Shown one piece after another: positions 25,108 through 33,703 of a stretch of 53,157 bases of DNA. Location: positions 1 to 53,157 of the forward strand of contig JAJRQR010000090.1 of NCBI GenBank assembly GCA_024280145.1, given 5' to 3'. This stretch comes from Bacteroidota bacterium. Its GTDB lineage: Bacteria; Bacteroidota; Bacteroidia; Flavobacteriales; Flavobacteriaceae. The notes under the pieces were generated by a model that had not been told where the DNA came from, searched no databases, and was given only the letters and a program-made list of their open reading frames with translations. Position 1 is the first letter of the stretch. Each line of letters begins with the position of its first letter. The position numbers were made by a program, and so were the translations under genes.

Positions 25108-25121
25108 CACAAAGAATTATT

Positions 25122-25811
25122 ATGGGAGGATATTATTTATTAGCCGGAATTATATTTTTAGTAAGCATGTTCGTAAGCAACAGACTTAAAAGTAAATTTA
25201 AAAAATATTCAAAAATTCAGTTGAAAAATGGAATGAGCGGTAAGGAAATTGCCGAAAAAATGCTCAACGATAACGGGATTTACGATGTGAAAGTAGTTTC
25301 GGTAAGAGGTCAGTTAACAGATCATTACAATCCAGCAAATAAAACTGTAAATTTAAGTGAAGCAGTTTATGAACAACGTAATGCAGCAGCAGCAGCAGTT
25401 GCAGCTCACGAATGTGGTCATGCGGTACAACACGCTCAGGCATATTCTTGGTTAACATTACGATCTGCAATTGTGCCAGCAGTAGGGTTTTCAAGTAAAA
25501 TATCCAATTTTGTGATTATGGCTGGACTGGTTTTAATGTACTTAGGAAGTGCTTTTGGTGATATGTTATTTTTAGCAGGAATCGCATTATTTGGAGTTAC
25601 CACCTTATTCACATTTATAACTTTACCCGTTGAATTTGATGCAAGTAATAGAGCTTTGGCTTGGTTAGAAAGCAGCAATATGGTAACTCAAGAAGAACAT
25701 GCAGGAGCAAAAGACGCATTGAAATGGGCAGCAAGAACTTATGTGGTTGCCGCTTTAGGATCTTTAGCAACCTTGCTTTATTTTATTAGTATGTTTATGG
25801 GAAGACGCTAA
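25122..25811 (+). CDS. Membrane zinc metallopeptidase (Zn_peptidase_2 / YugP family)
   Basis: A 229-residue membrane protein with the metal-binding motif HECGHAVQHA at about residue 104, which gives the zincin HExxH-like HECGH. One membrane helix lies near the N-terminus (GGYYLLAGIIFLVSMFVSN), and two or three hydrophobic segments follow the motif, ending in VAALGSLATLLYFISMFMGRR. FDASNRALAWLE near residue 175 contains the conserved region holding the third ligand. The ATG at 25122 (MGGYYLL) is preferred over the TTG at 25092, which lies in a repeat. Physiological targets are unknown. Confidence 0.9.
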   Translation: MGGYYLLAGIIFLVSMFVSNRLKSKFKKYSKIQLKNGMSGKEIAEKMLNDNGIYDVKVVSVRGQLTDHYNPANKTVNLSEAVYEQRNAAAAAVAAHECGHAVQHAQAYSWLTLRSAIVPAVGFSSKISNFVIMAGLVLMYLGSAFGDMLFLAGIALFGVTTLFTFITLPVEFDASNRALAWLESSNMVTQEEHAGAKDALKWAARTYVVAALGSLATLLYFISMFMGRR

Positions 25812-25886
25812 ATTTCTGCAAAGGAAGGAATCTCATAATAATAGCCTCTATCATAGTTTAATTTTGATAGAGGCTATTAGTTTGGG

Positions 25887-27254
25887 TTACCCTAAATTAT
25901 CAGGGTTATACCCTAAATATGTTTTCTTTTCTTCCGTAAAATAAACTCCGTAAGTTTCCAATTCTTTTAAAATAGGTTCGTACACTTCTCTAGCAATTGG
26001 TCGTAAAACTCCTGGTGTTGTAATTTCTTTATTCAGTATTTTTAAAGAAGCAATCGCAACAGGTAGTCCAACGGTTTTAGACATGGCTGTATAGGTTTGG
26101 TCTTCGCCAATAGTGACCATACTGCTGTCAATTTGGTAGGTTTTTCCATCCAATTCATAACCAAATTTATGATACATTACGATCATATCTTTGTCTTCTT
26201 CTTTTAATGTCCATTTGTCCATTAATATTTTCTGAAGAGCTTGTGCTGGAGTAGCATTTTTAATCCCTAATGTTTTTGTTTTATTGAAGATATCAAGCTC
26301 TTCTAATTTCTCCCAGATTAAATCGTCTTGATCTATTTTTAAACTATGTCTAAATTTTAGCTTAACTGAATCGTTTGGAGAATAAGGCAAAAATAAATTT
26401 ACATAATCACGATAACTTAAATTTTCTGAATCTGGAATGGTGTATCCATCTTCGGTCATTCCTAATTGCACAAAAACATTCCAAGCACGACTAAATCCTA
26501 CACGTCTTATAGTTCCGCGATATAAAGTTAGAATATCTTGAAATCCGTAAACATCGTGGTATTTTAAAGAGTTTCGGTTGGCATACACTTCAAACTTTCC
26601 GTAGCCTTCAATTTTAATAAATTCGGTGCGTCTAAAAAGTCTATTATAAGGTATGTATTTGTATTTTCCTTCTTGTAAAAATTCGGCAGCTCCACCTTGT
26701 CCAGCTAAAACTACATTTCTTGGGTTCCAAGTAAATTTGTAATTCCAAAGATTATCGTCGCTTTCAGGAGCAATTAATCCGCCCGTAAACGATTCAAATA
26801 ACAATAGTTTTCCACCTTTATCACGAATGCTATCAATTACCTTCATGGCACTCATATGATCGATTCCTGGATCTACTCCAATCTCGTTCATAAAGACCAA
26901 TCCTTTTGCTTTTGCTTCAGCATCTAAAGCTTGCATTTCATCACTAATATAAGAGGCAGTTACCAGATTTTTACTGAAAGTAATACAGTCTTTAGCAACT
27001 TCTATATGAAAACGCGCTGGTAACATTGAGATTACCATATCACAGTTTTTTACTGCTTCTTCGCGTTGTTCTTTATTAAATACATCTAATAAAATCCCTT
27101 TTGCATTGGGGTGGTTTTTAGTGAATTTTTGAGCAGATTCTATCGAAATATCTCCAATAGTAATAAATAGATTCTCTTTAGAAGAATTGTCTAATAAATA
27201 ACGAATTAAACAGGTTGCAGATCTTCCAGCTCCAATAATTAATATCTTTCTCAT
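25887..27254 (-). CDS. Saccharopine dehydrogenase-family oxidoreductase
   Basis: A 455-residue NAD(P)-dependent enzyme with an N-terminal Rossmann motif, ILIIGAGRSATCLIRYL (residues 4-20). The family core continues with AVKNCDMVISMLPA, VTASYISDEMQALDAEAKAKG, and NEIGVDPGIDHMSAMKVID. The match is to the LYS9/Lys1-type saccharopine dehydrogenase family, so a role in lysine breakdown or a related amino-acid route is likely, though related proteins act on carboxynorspermidine. Its direct neighbours do not help. It is divergent from the DUF423 gene. Confidence 0.86.
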   Translation of the reverse strand: MRKILIIGAGRSATCLIRYLLDNSSKENLFITIGDISIESAQKFTKNHPNAKGILLDVFNKEQREEAVKNCDMVISMLPARFHIEVAKDCITFSKNLVTASYISDEMQALDAEAKAKGLVFMNEIGVDPGIDHMSAMKVIDSIRDKGGKLLLFESFTGGLIAPESDDNLWNYKFTWNPRNVVLAGQGGAAEFLQEGKYKYIPYNRLFRRTEFIKIEGYGKFEVYANRNSLKYHDVYGFQDILTLYRGTIRRVGFSRAWNVFVQLGMTEDGYTIPDSENLSYRDYVNLFLPYSPNDSVKLKFRHSLKIDQDDLIWEKLEELDIFNKTKTLGIKNATPAQALQKILMDKWTLKEEDKDMIVMYHKFGYELDGKTYQIDSSMVTIGEDQTYTAMSKTVGLPVAIASLKILNKEITTPGVLRPIAREVYEPILKELETYGVYFTEEKKTYLGYNPDNLG

Positions 27255-27268
27255 TCGTTGTGTTTTCG

Positions 27269-27276
27269 TAGATTTG
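27269..27276 (+). promoter_or_regulatory. Predicted -7 element of the DUF423 gene
   Basis: TAGATTTG matches TAnnTTTG about 46 bases upstream of the ATG, in the divergent intergenic region. Confidence 0.4.
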
Positions 27277-27322
27277 TATTTGAATTAAAACTCAGCGAAT
27301 TTACTAAATAATAAACTTTTTA

Positions 27323-27715
27323 ATGATGAATTATAATAAAAAAATTGTTGCAACCGCATCCATTTTAGGAGCCATAACGATAGCAATTGGAGCCTTTGGA
27401 GCACACGGATTAAAAGAACTGGTTGATGTAAAATCTTTAGCAACTTTTGAAACGGGCGTCCGCTATCAAATGTACCATGTTTTTGCTTTGCTAATACTTG
27501 GATTTGCTACTGCAGTTTCTTCAGCCACGCAAAAATGGGTCACTCGTTTTTTTATTATTGGAATTATCTTTTTTTCAGGATCTATCTACCTATTATCTCT
27601 AAACAGTTTGTTTTCATTTGATGCAAAATCAATAGGTTTTATCACTCCAATAGGAGGGCTGTTTTTAATAATTGGATGGTTACGATTGGCTTATGGTGTG
27701 ATTGTGAATAAATAA
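27323..27715 (+). CDS. DUF423 membrane protein
   Basis: A 130-residue protein with four hydrophobic helices. It carries the DUF423 (YwdK/YgdD) signature: ASILGAITIAIGAFGAHGLKE near the N-terminus, FETGVRYQMYHVFALL in the middle, and FITPIGGLFLIIGWLRLAYG at the end. The family is widespread and without an established function. Translation could begin at either of the two adjacent ATG codons. It appears monocistronic, with pckA following from its own promoter. Confidence 0.88.
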   Translation: MMNYNKKIVATASILGAITIAIGAFGAHGLKELVDVKSLATFETGVRYQMYHVFALLILGFATAVSSATQKWVTRFFIIGIIFFSGSIYLLSLNSLFSFDAKSIGFITPIGGLFLIIGWLRLAYGVIVNK

Positions 27716-27759
27716 ATGCAAAAGTTTCAATAATAAATGGTCAGTATAAATAGAATTAT

Positions 27760-27767
27760 TAATTTTG
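27760..27767 (+). promoter_or_regulatory. Predicted -7 element of pckA
   Basis: TAATTTTG matches TAnnTTTG, ending 25 bases before the pckA ATG. Confidence 0.45.
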
Positions 27768-27792
27768 TAATCCACAACAACAAAAAATAGTT

Positions 27793-29394
27793 ATGGTAAA
27801 CAAAAACCAAACTGCAAATATGATTTCATTAGAAAGTTATGGAATTAAAAATGCGAAAGTTAACTATCAACTTACTTCAAAAGAATTACACAACGAAACA
27901 ATATCAAAAGGACTAGGTAAAGTAGCCAATAGCGGTGCACTTGCTGTTGATACCGGAGAATTTACGGGTAGATCTCCAAAGGATCGTTTTATTGTAAAAG
28001 ATGAAGTTACTAAAGATAAAGTCTGGTGGGGCGATATTAATATCCCTTTTTCACCAGAAAAATTTGATGCTTTATATAATAAGGTAGTCAATTTTCTTTC
28101 AGAAAGAGAATTGTATGTAAGAGACAGCTTTGCTTGTGCAGATGAAAATTATAAGTTAAACATCCGCGTTATAAACGAGCAGCCTTGGATGAATATGTTT
28201 TCTTATAATATGTTTTTACGTCCATCGGAAGCGGAGTTGGAGAATTTTGATCCTGAATGGATCATCGTAAATGCGCCAAGTTTTATGGCAAATCCTGAAG
28301 AAGATGGAACACGTCAACACAATTTTGCGATTTTAAATTTTGAAAGAAAAATTGCCTTAATTGGTGGAACTGGTTATACCGGTGAAATTAAAAAAGGAAT
28401 TTTTTCAGCTTTAAATTTTATTCTTCCAGTTTTCAAGAACACGATGCCAATGCACTGTTCGGCTAATGTTGGAGAGAATGGAGAAACTGCAATATTCTTT
28501 GGTTTATCTGGAACAGGAAAAACAACACTTTCTGCAGATCCAAAAAGAAAACTAATTGGAGACGATGAGCATGGTTGGACATCTGAAAATTCCATTTTTA
28601 ATTTTGAAGGTGGATGTTATGCAAAAGTAATTGACCTTTCAGCTGAAAAAGAACCCGACATTTATAAAGCCATTAAACCAGGAGCAATTTTGGAAAATGT
28701 TATTATGGATGAAAATGGGGAAGTAGATTTTGAAGATGTTTCTATCACTCAAAACACAAGAGTTAGTTACCCTATTTATCATATTGATAATATTCAAGTG
28801 CCTTCTATTGGAAAAAACCCTAAAAATATTTTCTTTCTAACAGCTGATGCTTTTGGAGTTTTACCTCCAATTTCTAAGTTAACACCTGGGCAAGCTGCGT
28901 ATCATTTTATTAGTGGTTACACAGCAAAAGTTGCAGGAACAGAAGCAGGAATTAACGAGCCTTTACCAAGTTTTTCAGCTTGTTTTGGTGCACCGTTTAT
29001 GCCGCTTCATCCTACAAAATATGCAGAGATGTTAAGCAAGAAAATGAAAGATGCCAATGTAAATGTATGGTTGATAAACACAGGTTGGACAGGAGGTCCT
29101 TATGGAGTAGGAAGTAGAATGAAATTAAAGTACACTAGAGCTATGATTACAGCAGCTTTGGAAGGAAAATTAAATGATGTTGAGTACAAACAACATGTGA
29201 TTTTCGGACTTAATATTCCTCAAACTTGTGAAGATGTTCCTTCGGAAGTATTGAATCCTAGAAGCACATGGGACAATAAAGAAGCCTATGATAAAAAAGC
29301 ATTAGAGTTGGCAACCTCTTTTAAAAAGAACTTTAAGAAATTCGAAGATAATGCAAATGAAGAAATTTTAGCAGGAGCTCCAATAGCGGGTTAA
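27793..29394 (+). CDS. pckA: Phosphoenolpyruvate carboxykinase (ATP)
   Basis: Converts oxaloacetate plus ATP to phosphoenolpyruvate and CO2, the first committed step of gluconeogenesis. The 533-residue length is normal for the ATP-dependent form. Motifs are TGRSPKDRFIV, the kinase P-loop GLSGTGKTTLS followed by IGDDEHGW (metal site), YPIYHIDNI, and the Arg-containing NTGWTGGPYGVG. It ends with its own strong terminator. The short leader predicted from the -7 element shows no obvious regulatory structure. Confidence 0.98.
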   Translation: MVNKNQTANMISLESYGIKNAKVNYQLTSKELHNETISKGLGKVANSGALAVDTGEFTGRSPKDRFIVKDEVTKDKVWWGDINIPFSPEKFDALYNKVVNFLSERELYVRDSFACADENYKLNIRVINEQPWMNMFSYNMFLRPSEAELENFDPEWIIVNAPSFMANPEEDGTRQHNFAILNFERKIALIGGTGYTGEIKKGIFSALNFILPVFKNTMPMHCSANVGENGETAIFFGLSGTGKTTLSADPKRKLIGDDEHGWTSENSIFNFEGGCYAKVIDLSAEKEPDIYKAIKPGAILENVIMDENGEVDFEDVSITQNTRVSYPIYHIDNIQVPSIGKNPKNIFFLTADAFGVLPPISKLTPGQAAYHFISGYTAKVAGTEAGINEPLPSFSACFGAPFMPLHPTKYAEMLSKKMKDANVNVWLINTGWTGGPYGVGSRMKLKYTRAMITAALEGKLNDVEYKQHVIFGLNIPQTCEDVPSEVLNPRSTWDNKEAYDKKALELATSFKKNFKKFEDNANEEILAGAPIAG

Positions 29395-29413
29395 TTGTTA
29401 AAAAAATATATTT

Positions 29414-29455
29414 AAAAAGCGTCTGTTTTAATTTTAAAACAAACGCTTTTTTATT
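29414..29455 (+). terminator. Intrinsic terminator of pckA
   Basis: AAAAAGCGTCTGTTTTAA / TTAAAACAAACGCTTTTT, an 18-bp arm with one mismatch, followed by T-rich sequence. Confidence 0.88.
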
Positions 29456-29467
29456 TACTTGAAACCA

Positions 29468-29510
29468 AAAAAAGCCCTAACCGAAATAATTTTGGTAAGG
29501 ACTTTTTTAA
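29468..29510 (-). terminator. Terminator of hemD (possibly bidirectional)
   Basis: The minus strand reads GTCCTTACC...GGTTAGGGC followed by seven T, directly after the hemD stop. The plus-strand reading also ends in a T-run. Confidence 0.72.
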
Positions 29511-29526
29511 TTTATATAATCAGAAA

Positions 29527-30276
29527 TTATTTCTTTTTATTTGCTTCTTTAATATATTTTTCCAAAGCCATTGTCATTGAAGGAGTTTCGGGTGTTGGTG
29601 CTTGAATATCAACACGTAATCCTTGTTCGGCAGCAGCTTTTACAGTAGTATTTCCAAAAACTGCAATCCGAGTATCATTCTGCTCGAAATTTGGAAAGTT
29701 TTCAAACAATGATTTAATTCCACTAGGACTAAAGAACACTAAAATGTCATAATAAACATCTCTTAAGTCAGAAAGGTCACTTACTACTGTTGTAAAAAAT
29801 GTTGCTTCTTTCCAAGAAACACCTAACTCATTCATTAATTTTGGAACTTCAGGTTTTAGTTTATCCGAAGATGGTAATAAAAAAGTTTCTGTTTTGTACT
29901 TTTTAATAGTAGGAGTTAGCTCATAAAAAGTTCTTTTGCCCACATAAATCTTACGTTTTCTGTACACTACATATTTTTGTAAATAGTAAGCAACTGCTTC
30001 ACTCTGGCAAAAATATTTCATTGAATCAGGCACTTTAAAACGCATTTCTTCAGCAATTCTAAAGTAATGATCTACGGCATTTCTACTGGTTAATATAACA
30101 GCTGTAAATTTGGATAAATCTACTCTTTGAGCACGAACTTCTTTACTTGATACTCCTTCAACATGAATAAAACATCTGAAATCAATTTTAACTTTTTGTC
30201 TATCAATCAAATCGAAGTAAGGAGAATTTTCCACCGTAGGCTCTGGCTGAGACACCAAAATAGTTTTCACTTTCAT
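29527..30276 (-). CDS. hemD: Uroporphyrinogen-III synthase
   Basis: Closes and inverts ring D of hydroxymethylbilane to give uroporphyrinogen III, the branch point to haem, sirohaem and B12. The protein is divergent, as in all HemD, but shows the two-lobed pattern with AVILTSRNAVDHYF (about 62-75) in the first lobe and ILVFFSPSGIKSLFENFP near 175, then IAVFGNTTVKAAAEQGL. I start at the ATG at 30276 (MKVKTILVSQPEP, 249 residues); the longer track ORF would run into the upstream gene. The DUF4271-hemD pairing is common in flavobacteria. Confidence 0.9.
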   Translation of the reverse strand: MKVKTILVSQPEPTVENSPYFDLIDRQKVKIDFRCFIHVEGVSSKEVRAQRVDLSKFTAVILTSRNAVDHYFRIAEEMRFKVPDSMKYFCQSEAVAYYLQKYVVYRKRKIYVGKRTFYELTPTIKKYKTETFLLPSSDKLKPEVPKLMNELGVSWKEATFFTTVVSDLSDLRDVYYDILVFFSPSGIKSLFENFPNFEQNDTRIAVFGNTTVKAAAEQGLRVDIQAPTPETPSMTMALEKYIKEANKKK

Positions 30277-30308
30277 ACAAGACAGTTTTTTAAATTTATT
30301 AGCCTTAT

Positions 30309-30947
30309 TTACAAAGCTTTGTAAAGCAATAAATAGGGCGAAATTTCGAGTGTGCAAAGATACAATAAAAAATAGAAGAAATTACCATTAATAATACTTC
30401 TGTAATTTTTGTAACTGAAAAACAGAAGAGTAACATTAAACAATACAATAAAGCCAGTAAAAACAAGTAATGTTGTTAGGTTTGGTTTTATTGAAAAATA
30501 AAAAACCATGTTTGAAATTAATAATATAATTGCTAAAAAATTTCTATAGGTGAGCTTTTCATAAACATATTTGTTAATAATACCTTCAACAGAAAATATA
30601 CTACCAATAATTTTTTCTAGGCTCGCTTTTATAATTATAAACATAAACACTCCTAAGAGAATTCTGATAAAAAACATCGAATCTTCTTCTGCTTCTAAAG
30701 AAAAAAAAAGATTAATAAATAATGAAATTGATAAAACCTGTATTACAAAAAGAAATAAACTAAAAGGATGTGTAATTTCTTCTAACTTTCCTTTTGCTAA
30801 AAAATAATTTTTGGAAAATAAAATTCGAATAAAATCTTCAAACCGTTTAGCGTATCTTACTTTTGTAAAAGCCAGTAATACAATACATCCCACGATAATG
30901 AGTGTTATCCAATCCAATGATTCTGTTGACCTTTCAACGTATTGCAT
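30309..30947 (-). CDS. DUF4271 membrane protein
   Basis: A 212-residue protein with about six hydrophobic segments: LDWITLIIVGCIVLLAF, FSLFLFVIQVLSISLFINLFF, FIRILLGVFMFIIIK and others. The N-terminal topology and motif RFEDFIRILFSKNYFL match DUF4271, a Bacteroidota family found just upstream of hemD. Function is unknown. The stop lies 32 bases before the hemD start, so the two are likely one transcript. Confidence 0.85.
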   Translation of the reverse strand: MQYVERSTESLDWITLIIVGCIVLLAFTKVRYAKRFEDFIRILFSKNYFLAKGKLEEITHPFSLFLFVIQVLSISLFINLFFSLEAEEDSMFFIRILLGVFMFIIIKASLEKIIGSIFSVEGIINKYVYEKLTYRNFLAIILLISNMVFYFSIKPNLTTLLVFTGFIVLFNVTLLFFSYKNYRSIINGNFFYFLLYLCTLEISPYLLLYKAL

Positions 30948-31106
30948 TTGTTTGTTTTAATGGGTTAAAGGTAGGGTAAATATGGATTAAAAATCAAATC
31001 ATTTACAATTTCATTCACATATTATTAAAAAAGGAATTCAGACCTTTGGCTTTTAAATTAAGTTAGATTGTCCTTCTTGTTTATAAAAGAATAAATCGAA
31101 AAAAAG

Positions 31107-31114
31107 TACATTTG
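31107..31114 (+). promoter_or_regulatory. Predicted -7 element of the GT2-pyrC-DUF4296 operon
   Basis: TACATTTG matches TAnnTTTG, ending 14 bases before the ATG of the glycosyltransferase gene. Confidence 0.5.
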
Positions 31115-31128
31115 TAAAAAACCAAAAT

Positions 31129-31860
31129 ATGTCTAATGCCTTAGTGGTTATTCCTACTTATAATGAAATTGAAAATATTGAACAAGTTCTTCGTCATGTG
31201 TTTTCTCTTTCAAAAAAAATGGATGTATTGGTGGTAGATGATAACTCACCTGACGGGATATCAAGAGAAGTTGAGGATTTAATGAAAGAGTTTGATGGTC
31301 AGTTGTTTTTAGAAAAAAGAAAAGGGAAATTAGGATTAGGAACCGCTTATATTCACGGGTTTAAATGGGCTTTACAAAGAGATTATAAATTTATTTTTGA
31401 AATGGATGCCGATTTTTCTCATAATCCAAATGATTTACTAAAATTACTAGAAGTTTGTGAATCTGAAGGAGCTGATGTATCAATTGGTTCTCGCTATAAA
31501 ACAGGAGTAAATGTTGTAAATTGGCCAATGAGTAGGGTATTGCTTTCTTGGTTAGCATCAAAATATGTACAGTTTATTACCAGCATGAATATCAGTGATA
31601 CTACAGCGGGTTTTGTGTGTTATAAACGAGAAGTTTTAGAAAAAATTAATCTTGATAAGATTCAATTTGTGGGTTATGCATTTCAGATTGAAATGAAATT
31701 TAAAGCACATTTACATAAATTTAATATCGTTGAAATCCCTGTTATTTTTACAGATAGAACCAAAGGAGAATCAAAAATGAGCGGTGGAATTATTTCGGAA
31801 GCAATTTTTGGAGTAATTTCCATGAAGTTTAAAAGTATGTTTACTAAATATGAAATTTGA
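31129..31860 (+). CDS. Polyprenol-phosphate mannosyltransferase-like GT2 glycosyltransferase
   Basis: Cytosolic family 2 glycosyltransferase of 243 residues that probably loads a sugar from a nucleotide donor onto polyprenyl phosphate. The Rossmann-like start VVIPTYNEIENIEQVL, VLVVDDNSPDGI, GKLGLGTAYIHGF and the metal-binding MDADFSHNP (near 98) match the dolichyl-phosphate mannose synthase group. No C-terminal membrane anchor is seen, so it is the short soluble type. It overlaps the pyrC start by one base, implying translational coupling. Confidence 0.88.
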   Translation: MSNALVVIPTYNEIENIEQVLRHVFSLSKKMDVLVVDDNSPDGISREVEDLMKEFDGQLFLEKRKGKLGLGTAYIHGFKWALQRDYKFIFEMDADFSHNPNDLLKLLEVCESEGADVSIGSRYKTGVNVVNWPMSRVLLSWLASKYVQFITSMNISDTTAGFVCYKREVLEKINLDKIQFVGYAFQIEMKFKAHLHKFNIVEIPVIFTDRTKGESKMSGGIISEAIFGVISMKFKSMFTKYEI

Positions 31861-33203
31861 TGAATAAAATTTTAATAAAAAATGTTCAAATTGTAAATGA
31901 AAACAAGATTATAAAAGGAGATGTTTTTATTGAAGGCGACCGAATTATTGAAATTGGAGAAAGTATTAGTGCGAAATCTTCTGATACTAAAATAATTGAA
32001 GCCAATGGGAAATATTTATTGCCTGGATTAATAGACGATCAAGTGCATTTTAGAGAACCAGGACTTACACATAAAGCAACTATCGAAACCGAATCTAAAG
32101 CAGCAGTTGCAGGTGGAATTACTTCGTTTATCGAAATGCCAAATACTGTTCCGCAGGCAACTACTATTGAAAAGCTGGAGGATAAATTCACTATTGCTTC
32201 AGAAACCTCTTGGGCAAATTATAGTTTTATGTTTGGCGGAACCAACGATAATTTAGAAGAGATTTTAAAAGTAGATGCAAATAAAGTTGCAGGATTAAAA
32301 TTGTTTTTAGGGTCATCAACCGGAAATATGTTGGTGGATAACCCAGATGTTTTAGAAGAAATATTCAGTAAAACCGACTTGTTAATTTCGGTGCATTGTG
32401 AAGATGAAAAAACCATCCAAGATAATTTATCCAAATATTTAGAAGAGTACGGAGACGACATTCCTATAGAGATGCATCCAAAAATTAGAAGTGCGGAGGC
32501 TTGTTATTTATCTTCTTCAAAAGCAATTGAATTGGGTAAAAAAACAGGAGCAAGATTGCATGTTTTCCATTTGTCGACCGAAATTGAAACACATTTATTC
32601 AACAATAAAATTCCGCTTTCAGAAAAGAGAATAACTGCAGAAGTTTGTGTTCATCACCTTTGGTTTACTGAAGAAGATTATAAAACAAAAGGCACAAAAA
32701 TTAAATGGAATCCAGCCGTAAAGAGTCAAAAAGACAAAGACGGATTATGGAAAGCTTTGTTAAATGATAAAATTGATGTTCTTGCTACAGACCATGCGCC
32801 CCATACTTTAGACGAAAAAAACAATGTGTACACCAAAGCTCCTTCCGGAGGACCCTTGGTACAACACGCTTTGGTTGCTTTGTTAGAAATGTATCATAAA
32901 GGAGTGATTTCTTTAGAGAAAATTGTAGAGAAATCGGCTCATAATCCAGCAATATTATTTCAAATAAAAGACAGAGGTTATATAAAAGAAGGGTATAAAG
33001 CAGATTTAGTATTGGTAGATTTAATGAATCCTTGGACAGTAAATAAAGAAAATATTTTATACAAATGTGGGTGGTCTCCATTTGAAGGAACTACCTTTAA
33101 ATCTAGAATTACTCATACGTTTGTCAATGGAATTTTAACTTATGAAAATTTCAAATTTCCAAAGAGAAGTAAAGGAGAACGATTAACTTTTAATAGAGGA
33201 TAA
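31860..33203 (+). CDS. pyrC: Dihydroorotase
   Basis: Amidohydrolase that closes carbamoyl-aspartate to dihydroorotate in pyrimidine synthesis. The 447-residue length fits class I enzymes. Metal-ligand motifs are LIDDQVHFREPGLTHK (the HxH-type site, here QVHF) near residue 60, VFHLSTE, and LATDHAPHTLDEK near 304. The first metal motif reads D-Q-V-H, the usual Bacteroidota form. The start is the ATG at 31860, sharing its A with the previous TGA; the track adds one TTG codon. The DUF4296 gene overlaps the stop as TAATG. Confidence 0.94.
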   Translation: MNKILIKNVQIVNENKIIKGDVFIEGDRIIEIGESISAKSSDTKIIEANGKYLLPGLIDDQVHFREPGLTHKATIETESKAAVAGGITSFIEMPNTVPQATTIEKLEDKFTIASETSWANYSFMFGGTNDNLEEILKVDANKVAGLKLFLGSSTGNMLVDNPDVLEEIFSKTDLLISVHCEDEKTIQDNLSKYLEEYGDDIPIEMHPKIRSAEACYLSSSKAIELGKKTGARLHVFHLSTEIETHLFNNKIPLSEKRITAEVCVHHLWFTEEDYKTKGTKIKWNPAVKSQKDKDGLWKALLNDKIDVLATDHAPHTLDEKNNVYTKAPSGGPLVQHALVALLEMYHKGVISLEKIVEKSAHNPAILFQIKDRGYIKEGYKADLVLVDLMNPWTVNKENILYKCGWSPFEGTTFKSRITHTFVNGILTYENFKFPKRSKGERLTFNRG

Positions 33204-33703
33204 TGATAGAAGGCAGAAAGTTAAAGATGAAAGAAGTAAGACTAAAGACTAAAGACTATAAACTAAAGCCTGTAGTAAATATCTTAAGTTTAGCTTTAGT
33301 GCTATTTTTATCTTCTTGCCAAGATGTAAAAAAACCAGAACGACCAGAAAACTTGATTTCAAAAGAAAAAATGGTTGATATCTTAACCGATGTTTACATT
33401 ACTAATGCTGCCCGAAATATAAATAATAAATTGATTAAAAAAACGGGTGTAAAACTTGACTCTTTAGTGTATTCTAAATTTGAAATAGATAGTCTTCAAT
33501 TTGTAGAAAGCAATGCGTTTTATTGTTCAGATTTAGAAACTTATAGAAGTTTGTTAAGTCAAGTCCAAGACCGAATGTTGGAAATGCAAACCGAAAAGGA
33601 TAGTATTTATGCAATTGCAAAAAAGAAAGATTCTATTGCTAAAAAAGCAAAAAAAATCCCGAAGGTAAATACTACTATAATAATACCAACAGAAAATGAT
33701 TAA
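33203..33703 (+). CDS. DUF4296 lipoprotein
   Basis: A 166-residue protein with lipobox LALVLFLSSC near residue 40, then a domain matching DUF4296: SKEKMVDILTDVYITNAARN, the FxVDSLQF-like segment FEIDSLQFVESNAFY, and a Lys-rich tail (IAKKKDSIAKKAKK). The family occurs just after pyrC in Bacteroidota. The N-terminal stretch before the signal peptide (KEVRLKTKDYKLK) is encoded by a simple AAAGACTAAAGACTATAAACTAAA repeat, so the true start may be the ATG 24 bases downstream. Function is unknown. Confidence 0.83.
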   Translation: MIEGRKLKMKEVRLKTKDYKLKPVVNILSLALVLFLSSCQDVKKPERPENLISKEKMVDILTDVYITNAARNINNKLIKKTGVKLDSLVYSKFEIDSLQFVESNAFYCSDLETYRSLLSQVQDRMLEMQTEKDSIYAIAKKKDSIAKKAKKIPKVNTTIIIPTEND

